DNA of 24,277 nucleotides from DASQDT01 sp036380435 (GCA_036380435.1 DASVES010000445.1:1-24277); one strand, 5' to 3'; counted from the stretch's first letter, positions 1 through 8,597 are shown. Numbers and translations are program-made. Notes: generated by a model from the sequence alone, not told the origin.

Positions 1-1
1 G

Positions 2-1009
2 ATGAAACTCTCTCGACGCACTACTGTCGCCAGCGCCCTCTGCTACAGCGCGCTCGCGCTCGCCGCCGCGGCGGGCTGTAACTCCACGCCCGAAGCCAAC
101 AGAGCAGCGACCAACGCCGCGAACGCCGCCGCCACGCCTTCGCCAACCGCGCAGACGCTCTCCGCGACCGAGCGCCCGCAGAAGATCAAAGACCAGATGG
201 CGCAGCGCGGCGAACAGGATCAGGCCAGCCCCGTCCTGAAGATCGCCGAGCCGGCCGAGGGCGCGACCGTCTCCGGCGCGACGGTGCGCGTCCGGCTCAA
301 CCTGAGCGGCGACCTCAAGGGCTACCAGCCGCACAAAGACCCGGCGACGCAGATGGGCAACCACATCCACGTCATCCTCGACAACGAGCCTTACGAGGCT
401 TACTACGAACTCGGCCGCCCCTTCGAGCTGCGCAACGTCGCCGCCGGTAAGCACACCTTGCGCGTCTTCGCCTCGCGCCCGTGGCACGAGAGCTACAAGA
501 ACGACGGCTCGTTCCAGATGGTCACCTTCAACGTGAGCGGCGGCGGCGACACTACCCAGCCGACCACCGCCAGCAACGGACAGCGCATGGCCGACAACCG
601 CGCGCCGGCCGCCAACACCAATGCCGCGGCCACGCCCGCCGCCTCCCCCTCCGCCGAGGGCAAAGACTTCGGCGCGAAGCCCAACGCGGCCGGCGACGTT
701 GACCACACGAAGCCGCTCCTGACCTACAGCCGCCCGAAGGGCGAGTACAAGGACGCCGAGGCCGAGGCCATCATGATCGACTTCTGGCTGGCGCACGCCA
801 AGCTCGAAGGCGACGGCGGCGAGTACCGCGTGCGCTACTCCGTGGACGGCGCCCCGCCGCAGCACCTCCGCAAGTGGGAACCCATCTGGCTCAAGGGCTG
901 GACGGCCGGCAAGCACAAGGTCAAAGTCGAACTCGTTGACCGCAACGACACCGTCGTCCAGAACGGCGGCTACAACTCGACCGAGCGGGAGATCACGGTC
1001 ACGAAGTAG
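2..1009 (+). CDS. Lipoprotein with two tandem beta-sandwich-like domains, function unknown
   Basis: This 335-residue protein has a typical lipoprotein signal: a basic start (KLSRR), an Ala/Leu core and a lipobox ending AAAAGC, with Cys26 as the probable lipidated residue. A low-complexity Ala/Asn/Thr/Pro linker follows (about 27-65). Two related segments come next. The first, about residues 78-178, contains a His-rich strand (GNHIHVILDNEPYEAYY) and the phrase AGKHTLRV. The second, about 235-335, contains YRVRYSVDGAPPQHL and AGKHKVKVELVD. The shared AGKH(x)(V/L)(R/K)V pattern suggests an internal duplication of an Ig-like or cupredoxin-like fold; that fold is an inference. A second Ala/Pro/Ser linker joins the two. 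The ATG lies one base from the window edge, but the signal peptide fits this start. I cannot assign a function. It is probably attached to the outer or inner membrane facing the periplasm. Confidence 0.8.
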   Translation: MKLSRRTTVASALCYSALALAAAAGCNSTPEANRAATNAANAAATPSPTAQTLSATERPQKIKDQMAQRGEQDQASPVLKIAEPAEGATVSGATVRVRLNLSGDLKGYQPHKDPATQMGNHIHVILDNEPYEAYYELGRPFELRNVAAGKHTLRVFASRPWHESYKNDGSFQMVTFNVSGGGDTTQPTTASNGQRMADNRAPAANTNAAATPAASPSAEGKDFGAKPNAAGDVDHTKPLLTYSRPKGEYKDAEAEAIMIDFWLAHAKLEGDGGEYRVRYSVDGAPPQHLRKWEPIWLKGWTAGKHKVKVELVDRNDTVVQNGGYNSTEREITVTK

Positions 1010-1045
1010 TGAGGCGATGTTCACTTGTGTGAAAGCGACATAGAT

Positions 1046-1122
1046 TCACCGCAGAGACGCAGAGGGCACAGAGTTCGCGCAGAGGGTTGACTCTACTCAA
1101 GCCTGCGGCGCCTCTGCGGTGA
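1046..1122. repeat. Intergenic inverted repeat A (CGCAGAG-type units)
   Basis: The sequence TCACCGCAGAG (1046-1056) is exactly mirrored by CTCTGCGGTGA (1112-1122). The left arm continues with imperfect copies of CGCAGAG spaced by about 8 bp (1050, 1058, then GCACAGAG near 1066 and CGCAGAG near 1079). The right arm is less regular. The element occupies the gap between the lipoprotein gene and the folate-binding protein gene. No T-run follows it, so it is not a canonical terminator. Confidence 0.7.
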
Positions 1123-1170
1123 GTCTGTCTTACTACCCACTCAACCGATTTGTCAGAAGCCTTGACGAAC

Positions 1171-2274
1171 ATGAACGAAGCGGCCGAGACCGAGCGCGAC
1201 GCACACGCCCTCCCCGCGCACTACGGCGACGCGCGCGCCGAGTACGACGCCGTTCGCGGCCGGCGCGCGGGACTCATCGACCTCTCCGCGGCGCGCGGCC
1301 GCGTCGAGGTGTCGGGCGCGGAGGCCGTGCAGTTTTTGAACGGCATGGTGACGAACGACGTGAAGGCGCTCGAAGACGGCGCGTGGATGCACGCCGCCTT
1401 CCCGAACGTGCAGGGCCGGCTCCTCGCCAGCGTCCGCGTCATCCGTCGCGGCGGCGCATACCTCTTCGACACCGAGGCGGCGACGCACGCCGTAGTCCTC
1501 AAAAACCTCGAACGTTTCACGCTCGCCGGCGACTTCCGCGTCCGCGACGCGAGCGCCGGCACAGGGATGATCTCCGTGCAGGGCGCGGGGTCGCGCGAGG
1601 TCGTCCGCGCCGTCGCGGGCGAGGAGGCCGCGGGGCTGCGTCGAGGCCGCGCGGCTGAGTGGGAGTGGGGCGGCGCACAGACTCTCGTCCTGCGTGCGAC
1701 GCACACGGCCGAGGACGGCTTCGACTTCGTGTGCGACGCCGGATTGGCCGTCAACCTGTGGGAGTCGTTAGCGAGCGCGGGCGCGCGGCCCGTGGGGTTC
1801 GACGCGCTCGAAGTTCTCAGAATCGAGGCCGGCATCCCGCGCTACGGCGTGGACGTGGACGACACGAACGTGGTGCTCGAAGCCGCGTTGGATGAAGCCG
1901 TGAGCTTCACGAAGGGCTGCTACGTCGGGCAGGAAATCATCGCGCGCATCCACTGGCGCGGCCACGTCGCCAAGCGTCTTGCCGGGCTTGTCCTCGAAGA
2001 CGGAGACGCGCCCGCAGCGGCCGGCGCGAAGGTCTTCTCAAGCGACGGGGCGAGGGAAATCGGCCGCGTCACTTCGTCCGTTTACTCGCCACGGCTGGGC
2101 CGCGCGGTCGCGCTCGGCGTCGTTAAGTACGACTTCCTCAGCGCGGGTACGGAGGTGCGCGTTCGTGACGGCGACGGCGGCGCGGGAAGCGAGCGCGCGG
2201 CGCGCGTGGCGGAGTTGCCGCTCGTGCGCGGAAGTTGGTACGACTCGGCCGGCGACGGCGCGGAGGACGCATGA
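1171..2274 (+). CDS. ygfZ: YgfZ/GcvT-like folate-binding protein
   Basis: This protein of about 367 residues belongs to the GcvT/YgfZ aminomethyltransferase-fold family, whose members bind tetrahydrofolate and support assembly or repair of certain Fe-S enzymes. The diagnostic motif KGCYVGQE is encoded at 1912-1935, with the conserved Cys expected for YgfZ rather than glycine-cleavage T protein. The N-terminal portion (RAGLIDLSARGRVEVSGAEAVQFLNGMVTNDV) is the usual GCV_T opening, and the C-terminal barrel portion (GREIGRVTSSVYSP, ALGVVKYD) is present. The chosen start is the ATG at 1171. A TTG at 1150 would add seven residues, and neither has a clear Shine-Dalgarno. The stop overlaps the next start as ATGA, indicating translational coupling. 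The assignment rests on the motif and overall length. Confidence 0.9.
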   Translation: MNEAAETERDAHALPAHYGDARAEYDAVRGRRAGLIDLSAARGRVEVSGAEAVQFLNGMVTNDVKALEDGAWMHAAFPNVQGRLLASVRVIRRGGAYLFDTEAATHAVVLKNLERFTLAGDFRVRDASAGTGMISVQGAGSREVVRAVAGEEAAGLRRGRAAEWEWGGAQTLVLRATHTAEDGFDFVCDAGLAVNLWESLASAGARPVGFDALEVLRIEAGIPRYGVDVDDTNVVLEAALDEAVSFTKGCYVGQEIIARIHWRGHVAKRLAGLVLEDGDAPAAAGAKVFSSDGAREIGRVTSSVYSPRLGRAVALGVVKYDFLSAGTEVRVRDGDGGAGSERAARVAELPLVRGSWYDSAGDGAEDA

Positions 2275-2600
2275 GCGAAGAGACGCCGCGCGAGAATTCC
2301 GCTTCGACGCCCTCCGCGCAGAATCTCGCTTACGAGCAGGCGCGCCTCGCCTACTCCATCATCCAGACGCTCCTCGAACACACGCGCGTCACGGGCGACC
2401 TCGTCGCGCTCATGGCGCGCGCCATCGACGAGGACACGCTCAAGGCCCTCACCGGCACACCCCACTGGGCCGCCTACCTCGACAGCCGCCGCGCGCTGGA
2501 GCGCACGCGCGCGGACGTGGAAAAATTCGCCGCCGAGTGGACGCGCATGTCCGAAGAGACCCCTGCCCCGCCCCCATCCATTCAAAAAAGCGAAGGCTGA
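2271..2600 (+). CDS. Small helical hypothetical protein coupled to YgfZ
   Basis: The ATG at 2271 overlaps the ygfZ stop (ATGA), giving a 109-residue protein. An in-frame ATG 36 bases upstream lies inside ygfZ and would add Arg/Gly-rich residues, so the overlapping start is preferred. The central part (about residues 18-88) is predicted helical (AYEQARLAYSIIQTLLEHTR, DSRRALERTRADVEKFAAEW). The ends are Pro/Ser/Thr-rich and likely disordered. No signal peptide, cysteine cluster or catalytic motif is visible. The last 19 bases overlap the 3' end of the convergent DUF72 gene. Function is not recognised. Confidence 0.65.
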   Translation: MSEETPRENSASTPSAQNLAYEQARLAYSIIQTLLEHTRVTGDLVALMARAIDEDTLKALTGTPHWAAYLDSRRALERTRADVEKFAAEWTRMSEETPAPPPSIQKSEG

Positions 2601-3451
2601 TCCTCCAGCTCTCCGGGGTCAACGACCGCTTGTCCGAGCAGCCGCTTGAGGCGGTTGGCGGAGGCGGGCGCGTGGCCCTCGTAGAAGTTGCTGAAGTAGG
2701 CGAAGACGGAGGGGACGCGCTCGCGCAGACGTTCGACGGCCTCGGCCCATCGTTCGAGGTTGGCGCCGCGGTCGCGCTGCACCACGTCGAAGCGCGTGAT
2801 GTCGCGTTCGCCCATCCAGCGGACGTAGACGAAGTCCGTCACTTCGAGCACGGGGACGGCCGCGCGCCAGATGCGCTCGCGCGTCGCCCACGGCCCCTCG
2901 ACGAGGGCGAGCGAGACGTTGGGACGGCCGCCGTACACGAGCGGCGCGACGAACTCCTCCTCGAACCAGAACGGGTCGCGGAACTCAATGGCGAAGCGCA
3001 CGTCCGGCGGCAGCAGCGGCAGGAAGGCGGAGAGCGCCGCGAAGTTCTCGCGCGTCGCCTCGAACTGCGGCGGGAGTTGCACGAGCACGGCGGCCAACTT
3101 CTCCCGCAGGCCGCGCGCCCTCTCGCAAAAAGCTTCGAGTAGCGCGCGGGCCTCGCCGCCGCGCAGGGCCAGGCGGTGCGTGATCTCCTGCGGCAGCTTG
3201 AGCGAAAAGCTGAAGCCTTCAGGCGTCCTCTTGCGCCAGCCTTCGACGGCCGACTCTGTGGGGATCGCGTAGAAGGTCGAATCGACCTCGACGGTGTCGA
3301 AAGAGCGCGCATACTCTTCGAGCATCCGGTCGGCGCGCGTCCCCCGCCGGTAGAAGACGGGGCGCGCGCTCGCCGGCGGCGTCACCCAGTCGTCATAGTT
3401 CCAGCCCTGACAGCCGACGTGTACGCCGCGGAAGTTCTCTGTTGAAGACAT
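2582..3451 (-). CDS. DUF72 (YecE-like) family protein
   Basis: The 289-residue product matches the DUF72/YecE TIM-barrel family. Its signatures are an opening VGCQGWNYDDWV, then EEYARSFDTVEVDSTFYAIPT, EGFSFSLKLPQEITH, VLVQLPPQF, VRFAIEFRDPFW and the late YVRWMGERDITRF and VFAYFSNFYEGHAPASANRLKRLL. The length is typical of the family. The biochemical role of DUF72 proteins is not settled, so no reaction is assigned. The gene faces the small ygfZ-coupled gene, and their 3' ends overlap by 19 bases. Ten bases separate its start from the methyltransferase stop region, so the two are probably co-transcribed on the minus strand, methyltransferase first. Confidence 0.88.
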   Translation of the reverse strand: MSSTENFRGVHVGCQGWNYDDWVTPPASARPVFYRRGTRADRMLEEYARSFDTVEVDSTFYAIPTESAVEGWRKRTPEGFSFSLKLPQEITHRLALRGGEARALLEAFCERARGLREKLAAVLVQLPPQFEATRENFAALSAFLPLLPPDVRFAIEFRDPFWFEEEFVAPLVYGGRPNVSLALVEGPWATRERIWRAAVPVLEVTDFVYVRWMGERDITRFDVVQRDRGANLERWAEAVERLRERVPSVFAYFSNFYEGHAPASANRLKRLLGQAVVDPGELEDQPSLF

Positions 3452-3461
3452 GATTTAGCGT

Positions 3462-4064
3462 TCAAACGCGACAGACGATGATTTGAAAAACGCCGCGCCA
3501 GTGTGGCTCGACGCGCTCGACCCAGAGGCCCGCGCGGCGCGCCTCTTCGGCGGTGCGCCGGTTGAAGTGGTCGTCGCAGAGCGCGACCGTCAACTTGCTG
3601 AAGGCGTCGAAAACGTAACCGAGCAACCCCTCCGGCCGCACGTGTTCGAGGAGCACGACGCGTCCACCGGGGCGCACCACCCGTCGCAACTCACTGAAGG
3701 CGCGCGCCGGCGACCCCACCGAGCAGAAGACGAGCGTGGCGAGGCCGGCGTCGAACACGTCGTCGGCGAACGGCAACTCCTCGGCCCGCCCGCGCACGAG
3801 CCACAGCCCCGGCGGGCGCTTTGCCCTCACCCGCGCCCGCTCCAACATCTCGCGGCTCGGCTCCACGCACGCGCCCCGCGCGCCCTCCGTGTAGAACTGA
3901 AAGTTCGCCCCCGTCCCCACGCCGACCTCAAGAACGCGCGCCCGCTCCGGCAGCTCACGCAGGGCCGACGCGCGCAGGCGCCCGAGCAGCCAACGCTCCA
4001 GCGGCCGCATCGCGCCGTCGTAGTCAGCGGCCAGACGGTCGTAGACGTGTGAGCCTTGTGCCAT
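3462..4064 (-). CDS. Class I SAM-dependent methyltransferase (UbiE/Methyltransf_11 type)
   Basis: This protein of about 200 residues has the Rossmann methyltransferase motifs. Motif I is ARVLEVGVGTGANFQFY, followed by an acidic residue that would contact SAM (ACVEPSREML), motif II/III LVRGRAEELPFADDVFDAGLATLVFCSV, and post-motif RRVVRPGGRVVLLEHVRPEG. The start chosen is the ATG at 4064; a TTG immediately upstream (4067) is in frame but less likely. The C-terminal portion (FNRRTAEEARRAGLWVERVEPHWRGVFQIIVCRV) resembles UbiE-like small-molecule enzymes. The substrate cannot be read from sequence. It lies just upstream of the DUF72 gene and faces away from the receptor gene. Confidence 0.88.
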   Translation of the reverse strand: MAQGSHVYDRLAADYDGAMRPLERWLLGRLRASALRELPERARVLEVGVGTGANFQFYTEGARGACVEPSREMLERARVRAKRPPGLWLVRGRAEELPFADDVFDAGLATLVFCSVGSPARAFSELRRVVRPGGRVVLLEHVRPEGLLGYVFDAFSKLTVALCDDHFNRRTAEEARRAGLWVERVEPHWRGVFQIIVCRV

Positions 4065-4111
4065 CAACAGAGGCGTGCCCCCACGGCCCCGCGCGCCGGC
4101 GCGCGACTGCC

Positions 4112-4200
4112 GTTGTATATAAAATCGTATGGTTTCTACGAAAAATTGGATAAATATCCATCAACCGTCAAATTATATACAGCAAAATGTGCGAGTTAGG
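4112..4200. promoter_or_regulatory. AT-rich divergent intergenic region with a 14-bp palindrome (4147-4160)
   Basis: The 355-base gap between the divergent methyltransferase and receptor genes (4065-4419) holds the most AT-rich stretch in the window, about 4112-4200. It contains the perfect palindrome TGGATA-AA-TATCCA (4147-4160) and several TATA-like hexamers (4115-4123, 4173-4180) that could be -10 elements in either direction. No convincing -35/-10 pair with 16-18 bp spacing was found, so the exact promoters are unresolved. The rest of the gap has a GC-rich imperfect hairpin around 4346-4370 and the receptor's ribosome binding site, GGAGG near 4406-4410. No gene is supported there. Confidence 0.4.
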
Positions 4201-4419
4201 ATGCGCCCCCCAACGGGCATACTGCTTGCGTCGCTCGTTCCCATCAGCAGACGCCCTGAAGCGTCATCCCAGGGCTTATCTTCTCATTTAGATAACATCT
4301 GCCTTCGCCAAGGCCCGGAATTAAGCTCGGCGGTCAGTTGAAAGCGGCCTCCCCGAAACGGCCGGGGGCCGACTTCACCCAACCATTTCAGAACCTGACT
4401 TCTTCGGAGGAAACTCTTC

Positions 4420-7400
4420 ATGACGAGATTTCTGAGAATCGCCCCCGCTCTCCTCGCCCTGCTCGTCTTCGCGGCCCTGCCGGCCGCGGCCCAAACGACG
4501 ACCACCGCCACCCTCTCCGGCGTCGTGCAGGACGAGAAGGAAGCGGCCATCCCCAACGCGACCGTCACCGTGCGCAACGTCGAGACCAACGACTCGCGCT
4601 CGGCGCAGACCGACTCCGACGGGCGCTACCGCGTCGTCAACCTCCCCGTCGGCCCCTACGAGGTGACGGTCGAGTCCTCCGGCTTCTCGAAGCACGTGCA
4701 GACCGGCATCACGCTGCTGCTCAACCAGCAGGCCGTCGTTGACGTGACGCTCAAGGCCGGCCGCATCGAGGAAGTCGTCACGGTGACGGAGAACGCCGCG
4801 CTCCTCAACACCGCGACCGCCGAGGTCGCCACCCGCTTCGACGAGCGGCGCCTCTCGGAACTGCCGCTCGCCACCAACCGCAACGTCTACACCGTCGCGC
4901 TGTCGGCCGCCGGCGTCAGCCAGCTCCAGTCGAATCAGGCCGCCTTCACCAACGGCATCAACTACTCGTCGAACGGCGGCCGTCTCCGGTCGAACAACTT
5001 CCTCATCGACGGTCAGGACAACAACGACTTCGGCGTCGCCGGCGCGGCCATCGGCCTCAACAACCCCGACCTCATTCAGGAGGTGCGCCTCGTCACCAAC
5101 CAGTTCACGGCCGAGTTCGGCCGCAACTCCTCCTCGGTCTTCAACGCCATCACCAAGTCGGGCAGCAACGAGTTCCACGGCTCCGGCTTCTGGTTCCACA
5201 ACGACAACTCGCTGAACGCGTGCAGCAACCTCAACAAGGCCGCCGGCTTCTGCAACCCGGCGGCGACCGACCCGTCGCGCACCAAGGCCCCGTTCCGCAT
5301 CGAGAACCAGTTAGGCGGCACCATCGGCGGCCCGCTCAACCTGCCCCGCTTCGGCGAGGGCGGCCCCGCCTGGTTCTCCGGCAAGGACCAGACCTTCTTC
5401 TTCTTCTCGATTCAGCGCTGGTGGGACCGCCGTCTCGGCCAGGGCGTGAGCGTTGACGGCGTGCCGACCGAGGCCGGCCGCGCCGTCCTCCAGCAGCAGG
5501 CCGGCAACCGCCCGCAGGTGGCGGCGCTCCTCAACTTCCTGCCGGCGGCGCAGACCTCGCTGGGCACCACCGAGTCGTTCACCCTCGCCGGCACTTCGTT
5601 CCCCGTCCAGCTCGGACGCCTGACCGGGTCGAGCAGCTTCGTCTTCAACGACTGGCAGACCTCGTTCCGCGTCGATCACCGCTTCAACGACGACCACACC
5701 TTCAACGCGCGCTACATCTATCAGGATCAGGACACGGTCGGGGCCGGCCAGTCCACCCCGCCGGGCTACGAGTCGTCCAACGTCTCGCGCAACCAGGGCC
5801 TGAACTTCGCGCTGACGAGCGTGCTCAGCCCGACGGTCGTCAACGAGGCGCGCGCCGCTTACCTGCGCGCGGCCAGCGCGACCGTCGCCGCCGACCTGCG
5901 GGCCGAGGCCATCCCCTCCATCCAGATCACCTCGCTCAACCTTCAGGGCCTCAACGCGGGCGCGACGCGCACGGCCATCGGCCTCGCCGCCAACCTCCCG
6001 CAGAACTCGTTCCGCAACACCTACCAGCTTCAGGACAACCTCACCTGGTCGAAGGGGAACCACGGCCTCAAGTTCGGCGTTGACATCCGCCGCCAGCAGC
6101 TCGCGCAGCTCTTCAAGCCGACCTCGCGCGGCCACCTCGTCTTCAACAACCTCAACAACTTCGTCAACGATGTCGGCAACGTCCAGATCAACCGCGACCT
6201 GCCGGGCGTCGCCCGCGTGTTGCACCTCGACTGGCACGACTTCTACTTCTACGGTCAGGACGAGTGGAGGATCCGTCCGAACTTCACGCTGACCTACGGC
6301 CTGCGCTACGAGAACGCCGGCCAGCCCATCCAGGACCTCATCGAGTTCAACGCGCCGGTGCTCGCCGCCTCCGGCAACAACCCCGTCTTCCAGGTGCGCC
6401 CGATCCCGGGCCGCGACAAAGACAACCTCCAGCCGCGCATCGGCTTCAACTGGAACCCGCGCACCCGCGAGGGCGGCCCCCTCGGCTGGCTGACGGGCGG
6501 CGATAAGCTGGTCCTGCGCGGCGGCTACGCCCGCACACACGACTACGCCTACACCAACATCGCGCTCAACATCTGGAGCTCGTTCCCGTTCGTCGCCGCC
6601 TTCAACCAGACGAACGTCGCCGGCGCCTTCGCCAACTACCAGACGCTCCCGCTCAACCCGCTCTCCTTCACCCGCACGCAGGTCACCGAGGACTTCGCCT
6701 CCCCGGCCTACGACTCGTTCAGCCTCGAAGTCCAGCGCGAGCTGACGCGCGACCTCGTCCTGAGGGTCGGCTACGTCGGGTCGAAGGGCACGGGCCTCTT
6801 CGAGAGCATCGACGGCAACCCGCGCCGGGTGGGGTGCGTCCCGCGCGCGGCCTTCCCCGCCGAGTGCAACGTCGATCAGACGGTCGGCACCATCCGCCTG
6901 CGCGCCAACTCCGGCCAGTCCATCTACCACTCGATGCAGTCGAGCCTTGAGAAACGCCTCTCGCGCGGCTTCTCGGCCGGCCTCCACTTCACGTGGAGCG
7001 CCTTCATCGACACGATGTCGGAGATCTTCAACAACTCCGCCTCCGAGATCGCGCTCGCGCAGGAACCCTACAACCGCCGGCTCGACCGCGGCCGCTCCTC
7101 CTACGACCGCCCGCTCCGGCTCTCCGGCAACTTCGTCTACGAGCTGCCCTGGTTCCGGGATCAGCAGGGCTTCGTCGGCCACGTCCTCGGCGGCTGGCAG
7201 CTCAACTCGTTCTTCACCTTCCAGTCGGGCGCGCCCTTCTCGCCGCTCAACGGGTCAGACCCGACCGGCGCGCTCGGCGGCCTCGCCTCGGCCATCGGCA
7301 TCGCCACCCGGCCGAACCTCTACACCAACCTCGACGTTGCGCGCATGACGGTCGAGGAGCTTTACCGCATCGACCAGCAACTGCGGGCGCAGGCCATCGC

Positions 7401-7821
7401 GCAGGCGCAGGCCATCTTCGCCACGCTGCCGGCCAACCAGCCGGCCGGCGCGCTCCCCGGAGCGGCGTTGCCGCTCACGCTGTTCGCCGCGCCGGCGGGG
7501 CGCGTCGTCGTCGCCGCCAACGGCACGCGCAGCGTCGTCGTCGATTTCAACGGGCTGGCGGCGGGCCAGCGCGCGGGCACGGCCGGCCGCAACATCCTGC
7601 GCGCCGACGGCATCGGCAACATCGACTTCGGCATCCTGAAGAACACGCGCATCGGCGAGGACGTGCGCCTCCAACTGCGGGCCGACTTCTTCAACCTGAC
7701 GAATACGCGCAACTTCGGCACGCCGGCCTCGTCCGTCACCGGCGGCACGAACTTCCTCAACCAGTGGAGCACCGACGGCGGCAACCGCCGCATCATCGTC
7801 GGCGTCCGCGTGGTCTTCTGA
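4420..7821 (+). CDS. Oar-like TonB-dependent receptor with carboxypeptidase-regulatory domain
   Basis: This 1133-residue outer-membrane protein has a signal peptide (MTRFLRIAPALLALLVFAALPAAAQ). A CarboxypepD_reg-like domain follows at about 28-112 (TATLSGVVQDEKEAAIPNA... DGRYRVVNLPVGPYEVTVESSGF). A plug-like region at about 115-240 includes NNFLIDGQDNNDF, FTAEFGRNSSSVFNAITKSG and NEFHGSGFWFHN. A long beta barrel ends in the terminal Phe typical of outer-membrane barrels (RIIVGVRVVF). This layout is that of the Oar-like receptors expanded in Acidobacteriota. The substrate is unknown, since no SusD-like partner or dedicated ABC system is adjacent. A clear TonB box was not recognised. GGAGG lies about 10 bases upstream of the ATG, and a strong terminator follows the gene, so it is probably monocistronic. 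Confidence 0.9.
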   Translation: MTRFLRIAPALLALLVFAALPAAAQTTTTATLSGVVQDEKEAAIPNATVTVRNVETNDSRSAQTDSDGRYRVVNLPVGPYEVTVESSGFSKHVQTGITLLLNQQAVVDVTLKAGRIEEVVTVTENAALLNTATAEVATRFDERRLSELPLATNRNVYTVALSAAGVSQLQSNQAAFTNGINYSSNGGRLRSNNFLIDGQDNNDFGVAGAAIGLNNPDLIQEVRLVTNQFTAEFGRNSSSVFNAITKSGSNEFHGSGFWFHNDNSLNACSNLNKAAGFCNPAATDPSRTKAPFRIENQLGGTIGGPLNLPRFGEGGPAWFSGKDQTFFFFSIQRWWDRRLGQGVSVDGVPTEAGRAVLQQQAGNRPQVAALLNFLPAAQTSLGTTESFTLAGTSFPVQLGRLTGSSSFVFNDWQTSFRVDHRFNDDHTFNARYIYQDQDTVGAGQSTPPGYESSNVSRNQGLNFALTSVLSPTVVNEARAAYLRAASATVAADLRAEAIPSIQITSLNLQGLNAGATRTAIGLAANLPQNSFRNTYQLQDNLTWSKGNHGLKFGVDIRRQQLAQLFKPTSRGHLVFNNLNNFVNDVGNVQINRDLPGVARVLHLDWHDFYFYGQDEWRIRPNFTLTYGLRYENAGQPIQDLIEFNAPVLAASGNNPVFQVRPIPGRDKDNLQPRIGFNWNPRTREGGPLGWLTGGDKLVLRGGYARTHDYAYTNIALNIWSSFPFVAAFNQTNVAGAFANYQTLPLNPLSFTRTQVTEDFASPAYDSFSLEVQRELTRDLVLRVGYVGSKGTGLFESIDGNPRRVGCVPRAAFPAECNVDQTVGTIRLRANSGQSIYHSMQSSLEKRLSRGFSAGLHFTWSAFIDTMSEIFNNSASEIALAQEPYNRRLDRGRSSYDRPLRLSGNFVYELPWFRDQQGFVGHVLGGWQLNSFFTFQSGAPFSPLNGSDPTGALGGLASAIGIATRPNLYTNLDVARMTVEELYRIDQQLRAQAIAQAQAIFATLPANQPAGALPGAALPLTLFAAPAGRVVVAANGTRSVVVDFNGLAAGQRAGTAGRNILRADGIGNIDFGILKNTRIGEDVRLQLRADFFNLTNTRNFGTPASSVTGGTNFLNQWSTDGGNRRIIVGVRVVF

Positions 7822-7858
7822 GGCGGCCGAGCCGGCGCGCCTCAGACACAACTCGGAC

Positions 7859-7898
7859 GGGCCGGGGGACGGACGCTTCCCCCGGCCCTGTTTTTTTT
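7859..7898 (+). terminator. Rho-independent terminator after the Oar-like receptor
   Basis: A perfect 11-bp stem GGGCCGGGGGA / TCCCCCGGCCC (7859-7869 with 7878-7888) closes an 8-base loop and is followed two bases later by eight T residues (7891-7898). It lies 37 bases past the receptor stop. Confidence 0.95.
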
Positions 7899-7985
7899 CG
7901 CGCTTTTTCGCGCGCCGCGACCTGTGCGATACTCCACGCAAACGACCACACGCAGAGAGAGAGAGCTGCAACGGAGGGCCGAGCC

Positions 7986-8597
7986 ATGAAAGTTTTCGTC
8001 TTGCCGCCCCTACTCCTCCTTCTCGCCGCCTTCGCGGCGCCCGCGCCGGCCCGCGCACAGGACACGCCCGCGGCGGCGCTCGAAGTCGTCAAGCATAGCT
8101 GGAGCAAGGAGCGGCTCAATTGGGAGCGCGACCCCTTCTCCGGCGTCATCGAGAACTTCGACGACGCGCGCGTCCGCATGCGCAACGAGAGCCGCGTGGC
8201 CCGCACCAAGGGCACGCCCGAGGGCGACCGCATCGACCGCGAGGCGCGGGCCGACCAGTCGATCATCGCCGCCCGGCACCAGAGCAAGCCGGCGCGCTAC
8301 GCCTTTCTCTACAAGGCCTCGCTGCGCAACACGGCCGACCGCCCGACCAGGACCATCGACTGGGACTACGTCTTCACCGACGCCGCGACCGGCGAGGAGG
8401 TGGGCCGTCACCAGTTCACCAGCGACGAGAAGATCGGCCCCGGCAAGCAGGGCGGCGTCGTCGTCTACATCGCCGCGCCCCCGGCCCGCACCATCAGCGT
8501 CAACTCCCTCAACTCGAAAGAGCGCGACTCCCTCAACGGCCGCGTCGAGGTCGTCCGCATCCTCTACGCCGACGGCTCCGTCTGGGAGCGGAAGTAA
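7986..8597 (+). CDS. Secreted hypothetical protein
   Basis: The ATG at 7986 is preceded by GGAGGG (about 7973-7978) and opens a 203-residue protein with a clear signal peptide (MKVFVLPPLLLLLAAFAAPAPARAQ, probable cleavage after Ala24 or Gln25). The open frame continues far upstream, but that part is a shadow of the receptor gene in another frame. The mature part is one compact domain. It contains a charged segment (DDARVRMRNESRVARTKG), then strand-rich sequence that reads like a fibronectin- or Ig-like fold (YAFLYKASLRNTADRPTRTIDWDYVFTDAATGEEVGRHQFTSDEKIGPGKQGGVVVYI). No cysteines or catalytic motif stand out. The assignment goes no further than an exported protein. It has its own gap to the cobalamin leader and is probably separate from that operon. 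Confidence 0.8.
   Translation: MKVFVLPPLLLLLAAFAAPAPARAQDTPAAALEVVKHSWSKERLNWERDPFSGVIENFDDARVRMRNESRVARTKGTPEGDRIDREARADQSIIAARHQSKPARYAFLYKASLRNTADRPTRTIDWDYVFTDAATGEEVGRHQFTSDEKIGPGKQGGVVVYIAAPPARTISVNSLNSKERDSLNGRVEVVRILYADGSVWERK

Noticed and set aside
1979..3142. 387-residue plus-strand frame across ygfZ and the DUF72 gene
   Set aside because: It overlaps two recognised genes in other frames and has no coherent domain.
4129..4341. 70-residue plus-strand frame in the methyltransferase-receptor gap
   Set aside because: No ribosome binding site, mixed composition and no recognisable motif; it covers the probable promoter region.
5311..7182. 623-residue open frame on the minus strand inside the Oar-like receptor
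   Set aside because: Antisense shadow of a GC-rich gene. The plus-strand product has a signal peptide, domains and a barrel, while this one has only Val/Glu/Ala/Arg-rich low-complexity sequence.
6993..7985. Upstream extension of the secreted protein frame
   Set aside because: It is Arg/His-rich and overlaps the receptor and its terminator. The ATG at 7986 has a Shine-Dalgarno and a signal peptide.
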